NCBI GenBank assembly: GCA_036557185.1
Contig: DATBHZ010000050.1
Location: 1 to 38,670, forward strand
Source of the DNA: DATBHZ01 sp036557185
GTDB lineage: Bacteria; Actinomycetota; Acidimicrobiia; IMCC26256; JAENVU01
DNA length: 38,670 bases
Reading direction: 5' to 3'
The position numbers and the translations under genes were made by a program. The notes below the pieces were generated by a model, which was not told the DNA's origin, made no database searches, and saw only the letters and a list, made by a program, of their open reading frames with translations. This document shows positions 33,916 through 38,670 of the stretch, in pieces. The number at the start of each line of letters is the position of its first letter. The first letter of the stretch is position 1.

Positions 33916-34542
33916 TCAGTCGTGTCCGCCGGCGTCGGGGTCGAGGGCGTTGCGGAGCAGATCGATGACGTGCTCGCGGCGTTCCTTCAGCGCCGCCGGT
34001 GAGACCGGATCGTCGTCGATGAGCCGCTCGATGAAGAGCGTGTCGGAGAGGTAGGAGAGCACCGCGCCATATCCGGTCAAGATCAGTTGTCGGGCGTCGT
34101 ACTCACGGAGTCGACCCGCCGCCATCTCTCCCTCGATGAACCCGACCGCGCGCTCGAACTGCGGCCGGAGCACACGTCCCACCTCGGCAGTCAGCATCGG
34201 ACCGCCATCGAGCGCCTCGCGCCTGATGAGGCGCACGAGGTCGGGGTGCTCGTCAAAGTACCGGAAGGCCGCACGCAACACCCGCTCGACCTGGTCCCAG
34301 CCCTCGACCTTGCCGGTGATCGCCTCGTCGACGAGGTGCTGCCATGCGCCGAGCTCCTCGGTGAGCACCGCGCCGTAGAGCTGTTCCTTCGACGGGTAGT
34401 GGTAGAGCAGGCTCTGACGCCGGATCCCCACGTCGGCTGCGATGTCGTTGAGGCTGGTGCCGTTGAAGCCCTGCTCTGCGAACCGCCGCCGGGCGACCTC
34501 GAGGATGACCGCCTTCGTGCCCGGGCCGCCGGCGGCTTCCAT
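33916..34542 (-). CDS. TetR family transcriptional regulator
   Basis: This 208-residue repressor has an N-terminal helix-turn-helix, with ILEVARRRFAEQGFNGTSL and DIAADVGIRRQSLLYHYPSKE (about residues 13-50). The rest is an all-helical ligand-binding domain. The start is either ATG 34542 or GTG 34545, adjacent codons. It follows the LLM oxidoreductase gene by six to nine bases on the same strand, and the thioesterase is further upstream. It probably controls this operon in response to an acyl-CoA or lipid-like ligand, which is an inference from context. A TAGGTT hexamer (34549-34554, minus strand) that includes the LLM stop could provide an internal promoter. Confidence 0.9.
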   Translation of the reverse strand: MEAAGGPGTKAVILEVARRRFAEQGFNGTSLNDIAADVGIRRQSLLYHYPSKEQLYGAVLTEELGAWQHLVDEAITGKVEGWDQVERVLRAAFRYFDEHPDLVRLIRREALDGGPMLTAEVGRVLRPQFERAVGFIEGEMAAGRLREYDARQLILTGYGAVLSYLSDTLFIERLIDDDPVSPAALKERREHVIDLLRNALDPDAGGHD

Positions 34543-34551
34543 CACTCCAAC

Positions 34552-35514
34552 CTAGGTCTGGCGGGCGGGCGCCATCACGCGGAGCACCTCGCGGGTGCGC
34601 TCGGGGTCGGCGATGATCATCGGAGCGGGCGTCGTGATGCCGTTCTCGACGTACCGCAGGACATGGTCCCGGCACGCCTCGGGAGAGCCCGAGACGATCA
34701 GCTCGTCGAGCACGGTGTCGGGGATCGCCTCGGTCGCCGCCTTTCGGTCACCTTGCTTCCACGCCTCCCACATCGGTGCGAGCACGTCGCCGCGGCCCAC
34801 CCACTCGTGGAAGGCGGCGTAGACAGGGACCGTGAGGTATGCCGCGATCATTCGGCGGCCGAGGAAGCGCACCGCGTCTCGGTCCTCGTTCGGCACCACG
34901 AAGATGCGCGCGGCGACCTCCTTGTCGGGTCCGACGATCGGCGCGACCGTCGAGACGTCGTCGGCGGACAGCCAGTTGACGATCGCGCCGTCCGCTTCTC
35001 GGCCGCCGAGCCGCAACATCCCTTCGCGCAACGCGCCGACGAGGATCGGAGGCTGTTGCGCGACCCGCACGCCCATGCGGAAGCCCTTCACCGAGAAGGT
35101 CTCGTAGTCCTCGGTGACCTTCTCGCCGGCCAGAGCAGCGCGGAGGAAGCGGATCGTGTCGCGCACGTGCTGGTACGGCTTCTCGAAGGGGATGTCGTTC
35201 CAGCGCTCGACGATGACCTGCGACGACGTCCCGATGCCGACGGCCACCTTGCCGGGGTTCGCGTCGCAGAGGCTCGCGATCGACTGCGCCAGCAGCGCGG
35301 GACCGCGCGTGAACACGGGGATCACGGCCTGGCCGAGCCGGAGCGAGGGCGCCCAGGCCGCGGCGAGCGCCAACACCGTGAAGGCGTCGTGCCCGTCGGC
35401 CTCCGCCGACCACACGTCCGTGTAACCGAGATCCACGAGCTCCTCGAACCAGCTCCGGTGCTCGTGGAGCGGCACGCCGGAGAACGGCACGGTGACACCC
35501 CATCGCTGTTCCAT
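34552..35514 (-). CDS. LLM-class F420-dependent oxidoreductase
   Basis: This 320-residue TIM-barrel enzyme belongs to the luciferase-like monooxygenase group. It begins WGVTVPFSG and has LGYTDVWSAEADGHDAF, then LGQAVIPVFTRGPALLAQSI (about residues 64-83). KVAVGIGTSSQVIVERWN and PILVGALREGMLRLGG follow. These are characteristic of F420-binding actinobacterial members rather than FMN luciferases. It would use reduced F420 to reduce or oxidise a substrate not identifiable here. The F420 genes at 4185-6453 could supply the cofactor. The ATG lies two bases after the thioesterase stop, so the two are coupled. The C-terminus is typical of LLM proteins and has the conserved GSPEACRDHVLRYVENGI segment. 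Confidence 0.88.
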   Translation of the reverse strand: MEQRWGVTVPFSGVPLHEHRSWFEELVDLGYTDVWSAEADGHDAFTVLALAAAWAPSLRLGQAVIPVFTRGPALLAQSIASLCDANPGKVAVGIGTSSQVIVERWNDIPFEKPYQHVRDTIRFLRAALAGEKVTEDYETFSVKGFRMGVRVAQQPPILVGALREGMLRLGGREADGAIVNWLSADDVSTVAPIVGPDKEVAARIFVVPNEDRDAVRFLGRRMIAAYLTVPVYAAFHEWVGRGDVLAPMWEAWKQGDRKAATEAIPDTVLDELIVSGSPEACRDHVLRYVENGITTPAPMIIADPERTREVLRVMAPARQT

Positions 35515-35516
35515 CG

Positions 35517-36359
35517 CTAGCGCCTCCCCTGTGAGCTCGCGGTCGGCGCCTCTTCGCCCGGCCGGTCGCGCCACGCGCGCACGATCGTCGACTGGCTCGC
35601 CGTCCCCAGCAAGGTGCCGTCTTCCGCCCACAGGTGGACGAGCCCGTGGCCGAAGCCGTGGTCGATCGCGTGGACGCGGATGTCGGCGAGGATCCATTCG
35701 GTCGACGCGCGCTGCGCGATACGAAGCGTGTTGTCGAGGCTGTTGCCGCCTGCGCGCGCGCCGAGGGACTGCGAGATGCCGAACGGGACGTAGTCGCCGA
35801 TGATCGCCAACGTTGCGGCCGACAGCTCCAACAGGCCGGGCAAGCGCACCCAGAGTGCGCAACGGCCATTGCCGGGCGTGCCGTCGAGCTCGTCGAACGT
35901 GCGCGCGTCCGCCATGCGCATGTCGATGCGGTCCATGATCGTGTGCTCGTGCCGCTCCTGCAGCTCGCGGTGTGGGCACGCCTCCGGGTCCGGGACCTCC
36001 GGGCGAACCGCCCACTCGCCCTGGAACGGCGACGGGCGCTTCCCGAGCGCCGCGTTGACGGTGAGGATCTCGTCGCCGTTCACGCTGGCGATGGCTCTGG
36101 CCTGCGAGATCTGGTGACCGCGCACCACCTCGTTGACATTGATGCTCATGACCGACGGAGGCCGCGCATACGAGAGGTACTGGCCGGTGGCCCACACGAG
36201 CGGGCGACCGGTCACCTGCTCGAGGGCCTCGACGCACGCTCCGAGCCCGCACCCGCCGAAGAGCGTTCCCATACCGGAGCACAGGGACTGCACGATCGGG
36301 AGACGCCAGTGGAGCGGGTCCTCGGTCGGTAGCAACCCGTAGAAGTCGAGGGCATTCAA
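35517..36359 (-). CDS. Acyl-CoA thioesterase-like double hot-dog protein
   Basis: This protein of about 280 residues matches the TesB-like or thioesterase-superfamily layout. The N-terminal hot-dog half contains GCGLGACVEALEQVTGRPLVWATGQYLSYARPPSVM. The C-terminal half has WILADIRVHAIDHGFGHGLVHLWAEDGTLLGTASQ, with a pair of hydrophobic strands. It would hydrolyse fatty acyl-CoA or a related thioester. The TTG start at 36359 is the best choice, since a TAGCCT hexamer sits eight bases upstream and the residues after it (NALDFYGLLP) look native. It starts the minus-strand operon with the LLM oxidoreductase and the TetR regulator. A lipid-related pathway is inferred. Confidence 0.82.
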   Translation of the reverse strand: MNALDFYGLLPTEDPLHWRLPIVQSLCSGMGTLFGGCGLGACVEALEQVTGRPLVWATGQYLSYARPPSVMSINVNEVVRGHQISQARAIASVNGDEILTVNAALGKRPSPFQGEWAVRPEVPDPEACPHRELQERHEHTIMDRIDMRMADARTFDELDGTPGNGRCALWVRLPGLLELSAATLAIIGDYVPFGISQSLGARAGGNSLDNTLRIAQRASTEWILADIRVHAIDHGFGHGLVHLWAEDGTLLGTASQSTIVRAWRDRPGEEAPTASSQGRR

Positions 36360-36367
36360 GACGCTGG

Positions 36368-36373
36368 AGGCTA
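36368..36373 (-). promoter_or_regulatory. Candidate -10 element TAGCCT for the thioesterase operon
   Basis: On the minus strand TAGCCT is followed by eight bases and the TTG at 36359. It supports that start and a leaderless transcript. No good -35 is visible. Confidence 0.4.
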
Positions 36374-36410
36374 CGCGTATAGCTGCCCTCGCGTGGAGCC
36401 GAGGAGGGGG

Positions 36411-36495
36411 CCGAAGGCGAGGAAAAGCGGCGCACGTATCGTGCGCCGCCCGAGCCGGGGCCCGAGCGGCCTGCGACGAAGTCGCAAGAGCGGGA
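36411..36495 (+). repeat. Pirin-flanking repeat, upstream copy (A)
   Basis: This 85-base unit begins CCGAAGGCGAGGAAAAG and ends GAGCGGGA. It contains a perfect ten-base-pair hairpin (arms GCGGCGCACG and CGTGCGCCGC, 36427-36449, TAT loop). A second stem TGCGAC/GTCGCA has a GAA loop. On the minus strand the first hairpin is followed by TTTT, so it resembles an intrinsic terminator. It differs from the copies after the pirin gene at only two of about 83 positions. The pirin frame stays open through it, but this is probably coincidental. Confidence 0.85.
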
Positions 36496-36542
36496 GAGTA
36501 GTTTCGGGAATCCGTGGAAGGCTCCTGTCGTTGTCCGGTGCC

Positions 36543-37388
36543 GTGACAACGCTCCGTACCCCTATCGCGGAAGTCCCGTCGAGCCGGCAGCTCGAGGGAG
36601 GGGGCTTCGTGGTGCACCGGCCGTTCCCGACGCCACGCGTCCCCATGGTCGATCCGTTCCTGCTCATCGATCACATGGGCCCCGCCGACTACGCGCCGGG
36701 CGAGGCCGTCGGCGCGCCCGACCACCCGCACCGCGGCTTCGAGACGGTGACGTACATGCTCGAGGGAGCGTTCGAGCACGAGGACTCGGCGGGCCACAGA
36801 GGCCGCATCGGCCCCGGTGACGTCCAATGGATGACGGCCGGCGCCGGCGTGGTCCATTCCGAGATGCCGTCGGCGGCGATTCGTCGCGACGGCGGACGCG
36901 TCGAAGGATTTCAGATCTGGGTGAACCTTCCCGCCTCGGACAAGATGGTCCAGCCCCGCTACCAGGAGTACACCGCTGAGCAGATCCCGACGGTCGATCT
37001 GCCCGACGGTGTCGAGGCGCGCGTGATCGCCGGATCGGTGAACGGTGTCCGGGGAGCGGTCGAGACGCACACGCCGATGACGTACCTGCACGTCTTCCTG
37101 CCGGCGGGTGCCAAGGCGCAGTTCGAGGTGCCGAGCTCGCAGAACGCGATCGTCTTCGGCGTGCACGGCGCCGGCGCGGACGTGCTCACCGTGTACGACC
37201 ACGACGGCGACACCGTCGAGGTCGCGAACTCCTCCGACGAAGAGCGTGACGTGCTCGTGCTCGCCGGGGAGCCGCTCGGGGAGCCGGTCGCCCGCTACGG
37301 GCCGTTCGTGATGTCGACACCCGAAGAGATCGAGCAGGCCATCTCCGACTTCCAGTCGGGCCACTTCGGCGAGATCGCCCGCACCTGA
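36543..37388 (+). CDS. Pirin family protein
   Basis: This 281-residue protein has two cupin domains. The metal ligands expected in pirins are His61, His63, His105 and Glu107 (PDHPHRGFETVTY and GAGVVHSEMP). The start motif GFVVHRPFPT and DPFLLIDHMGP are family-typical, and the C-terminal domain has FGVHGAGADVLTV. Pirins bind iron or other divalent metals and include quercetin dioxygenase activity or regulatory roles. The actual substrate is unknown. The GTG at 36543 gives the native N-terminus. No close -10 is present, although TAGTTT at 36498-36503 would give a 35-40-base leader just after repeat copy A. The gene is flanked on both sides by the same repeat. Confidence 0.9.
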   Translation: MTTLRTPIAEVPSSRQLEGGGFVVHRPFPTPRVPMVDPFLLIDHMGPADYAPGEAVGAPDHPHRGFETVTYMLEGAFEHEDSAGHRGRIGPGDVQWMTAGAGVVHSEMPSAAIRRDGGRVEGFQIWVNLPASDKMVQPRYQEYTAEQIPTVDLPDGVEARVIAGSVNGVRGAVETHTPMTYLHVFLPAGAKAQFEVPSSQNAIVFGVHGAGADVLTVYDHDGDTVEVANSSDEERDVLVLAGEPLGEPVARYGPFVMSTPEEIEQAISDFQSGHFGEIART

Positions 37389-37583
37389 CCGAAGGCGAGT
37401 AAAAGCGGCGCACGTATCGTGCGCCGCCCGAGCCGGGGCCCGAGCGGCCCGCGACGAAGTCGCAAGAGCGGGAAGCAAGCCCGAAGGCGAGGAAAAGCGG
37501 CGCACGTATCGTGCGCCGCCCGAGCCGGGGCCCGAGCGGCCCGCGACGAAGTCGCAAGAGCGGGAAGCAAGCCCGAAGGCGAG
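37389..37583 (+). repeat. Tandem 92-base repeats downstream of pirin (B, C and partial D)
   Basis: The unit starts immediately after the pirin stop codon. Two full units begin at 37391 and 37483, and a third start is at 37575, which gives an exact 92-base period. Units B and C differ from each other at about one position and from copy A at about two. Each contains the ten-base-pair hairpin with a minus-strand TTTT. The second stem has a T-to-C change in B and C that weakens its terminal pair. The end runs into the promoter region of the SMP-30 gene. Confidence 0.9.
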
Positions 37584-37599
37584 CGCATCGGGTTCCGCG

Positions 37600-37605
37600 T
37601 ACGCT
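37600..37605 (+). promoter_or_regulatory. Candidate -10 element TACGCT for the SMP-30 gene
   Basis: TACGCT is followed by eight bases and the ATG at 37614. It lies 17 bases after the last repeat fragment. No ribosome-binding site is visible. Confidence 0.45.
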
Positions 37606-37613
37606 GCCTGGCC

Positions 37614-38465
37614 ATGGCAGAGCTCGTCAGCACACCGTTCGCCGAAGGCTTCCGGTTTCCGGAAGGTCCGCGTTGGCACGAAGGGCGCTTGTACTTCTCC
37701 GACCAGCACGACGGTGTCGTGCGCGCGCTCGCTCGCGACGGGATCGTCGAGGAGATCGTGAAGGTCCCCGAGGGACCCTCGGGGATCGGCTGGATGCCCG
37801 ACGGCACGATGCTCGTGGTGTCGATGCAGGACCGCAAGGTGATGCGGTTCGACGGGACGAGCCTCACCGTGCACGCGGATCTCTGGGATCTCGCGCCGTG
37901 GCACTGCAACGACATGGTGGTCGACGGTGTCGGGCGCGCGTACGTCGGCAACTTCGGTTTCGATCTCTACACGGAAGGTACCGCTCCAGTCTCGACCAAC
38001 ATCGTGCTCGTCGAGCCCGATGGGAGTGCGCGCACGGCAGCGGAAGAGCTTCGCTTTCCGAACGGCACGGTGATCACGCCCGACGGCAAGACATTGATCG
38101 TCGGCGAGAGCTGGGCCGGCGAGCTCGCTGCGTTCGACATCGGCGCCGACGGTTCGCTCTCCAACCGCCGCTGCTACGCGAAGCTCGAGGGCGCGGTGCC
38201 CGACGGCATCTGCCTCGACGCCGAGGGCGCGATCTGGTCGGCGTGCCCGATGAGTGGACGGATCGTGCGCGTGCGAGAGGGCGGCGAGATGACGGACACC
38301 GTCACCGTCTCCCGAAAGGGAGCGTTCGCCTGCATGCTCGGCGGGAGCGACCGCCGCACGCTGTTCATCTGCGCGGCGGACGAGAGCGATCCGGACAAGT
38401 CCGCCGAGCGGCGTGGCGTGATCGAGACGGTCGACGTGACCGTGCCGGGCGCAGGGTGGCCCTGA
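37614..38465 (+). CDS. SMP-30/gluconolactonase family protein
   Basis: This 283-residue six-bladed beta-propeller shows the SMP-30 pattern. The metal-binding Glu17 is in FPEGPRWHEGRLYFSD. The conserved Asn is in WHCNDMVVDGVGRAYVGNFGF, and PDGICLDAEGAIWSA contains the catalytic Asp. Members hydrolyse sugar lactones or related cyclic esters with a divalent cation. The physiological substrate here is unknown. The ATG follows a -10 element by eight bases. The gene is convergent with the SDR gene, whose stop lies three bases away. Confidence 0.88.
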   Translation: MAELVSTPFAEGFRFPEGPRWHEGRLYFSDQHDGVVRALARDGIVEEIVKVPEGPSGIGWMPDGTMLVVSMQDRKVMRFDGTSLTVHADLWDLAPWHCNDMVVDGVGRAYVGNFGFDLYTEGTAPVSTNIVLVEPDGSARTAAEELRFPNGTVITPDGKTLIVGESWAGELAAFDIGADGSLSNRRCYAKLEGAVPDGICLDAEGAIWSACPMSGRIVRVREGGEMTDTVTVSRKGAFACMLGGSDRRTLFICAADESDPDKSAERRGVIETVDVTVPGAGWP

Positions 38466-38468
38466 GCC

Positions 38469-38670
38469 TCAGAACTGGGGCATCGAGGGCTGCGCGCCGG
38501 TCTTGGCCTCCTCTGCGCGCGCCTCGGCGAGCACGAAGTGCGAGTCGTCACTGAGGATCACGAACCGCTCGTTCACGATGGCGTCGACCACCCGCTCGGC
38601 GAGCGCAGACGGTTCCATCCCCGAGTCGATCATGCCTTTCAGCATCGCCCCCACGGGCGCGTCGTCGACG
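38469..38670 (-). CDS. C-terminus of a probable short-chain dehydrogenase (5' end outside window)
   Basis: Only the last 66 codons are visible. The frame is open to the window edge, so the gene begins beyond 38670. The residues LAERVVDAIVNERFVILSDDSH and the closing AKTGAQPSMPQF are typical of the C-terminal end of SDR oxidoreductases of the actinobacterial type. There are no catalytic residues in this part, so function cannot be judged further. The Met at 38645 is an internal one and not a good start. Confidence 0.5.
   Translation of the reverse strand, partial: VDDAPVGAMLKGMIDSGMEPSALAERVVDAIVNERFVILSDDSHFVLAEARAEEAKTGAQPSMPQF

Noticed and set aside
36393..36542. N-terminal extension of pirin through the repeat
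   Set aside because: The repeat-coded residues are basic and low-complexity, and the pirin family start fits the GTG at 36543.
37389..37583. Tandem repeats as a CRISPR array
   Set aside because: The unit repeats fully with no unique spacers, and no cas genes are present.

Overview
The window is high-GC, gene-dense bacterial chromosome. It carries coenzyme F420 biosynthesis (cofD, cofE and a nitroreductase), a DUF5719 protein, a mycothiol-type maleylpyruvate isomerase relative, an F420/LLM oxidoreductase, many GTG starts and very short leaders. Together these point to Actinomycetota, most likely an Acidimicrobiia-like lineage. That placement is inferred from gene content and order; no 16S or other marker was available. 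No rRNA, tRNA, CRISPR array, phage or transposase was seen, and no gene-free gap exceeds 300 bases.

Layout. (1) 1-4188, plus strand: nucleotide-sugar and cell-envelope genes (a truncated UDP-glucuronate decarboxylase-like epimerase, a WbbL-like GT2, a His-rich membrane-anchored protein, a sugar-1-phosphate nucleotidyltransferase, a GalE-like epimerase). (2) 4185-6872, minus strand: the F420 cluster cofD-cofE-nitroreductase, preceded by a small helical protein. (3) 7030-12051, plus strand: a 1040-residue GT2/membrane protein coupled to a DUF5719 protein, then a membrane thioredoxin-like protein. (4) 12081-15004: ftsH and a CPBP protease, divergent around an intergenic region with two inverted repeats. 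(5) 15153-22244, plus strand: a zinc-ribbon protein, a large PTPS-related membrane protein, phosphomannomutase, a Trm112-like protein, a phosphosugar isomerase and ahcY. Similar mannose-metabolism, F420 and envelope neighbourhoods are known from mycobacteria (the fbiAB-manB region).

(6) 22294-30079, plus strand: comF, a 58-residue FlgM-like protein, hpf, a DegU/NarL-type regulator, secA, prfB, ftsE and ftsX. This order resembles the Bacillus chromosome, where flagellar genes lie between comF/flgM and hpf. Here they are absent and flgM is left alone. (7) 30166-38670: mixed accessory and housekeeping genes. These are an MFS exporter, DUF3052, an SRAP DNA-protein crosslink protein, an MDMPI protein, a small membrane protein, a minus-strand thioesterase/LLM oxidoreductase/TetR operon, pirin, an SMP-30 family lactonase-like protein and the end of a probable SDR.

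The most unusual non-coding structure is a repeat family. Near-identical 83-92-base units flank the pirin gene (36411-36495 and 37389-37583). A diverged inverted partial copy lies after ftsX (30081-30120), and its hairpin differs by a compensatory base-pair change. A second recurring pattern is a TANNNT hexamer 6-11 bases before the start codon of at least thirteen genes, which suggests widespread leaderless or near-leaderless transcription. In several cases the upstream gene's TAG stop forms the first half of that hexamer.
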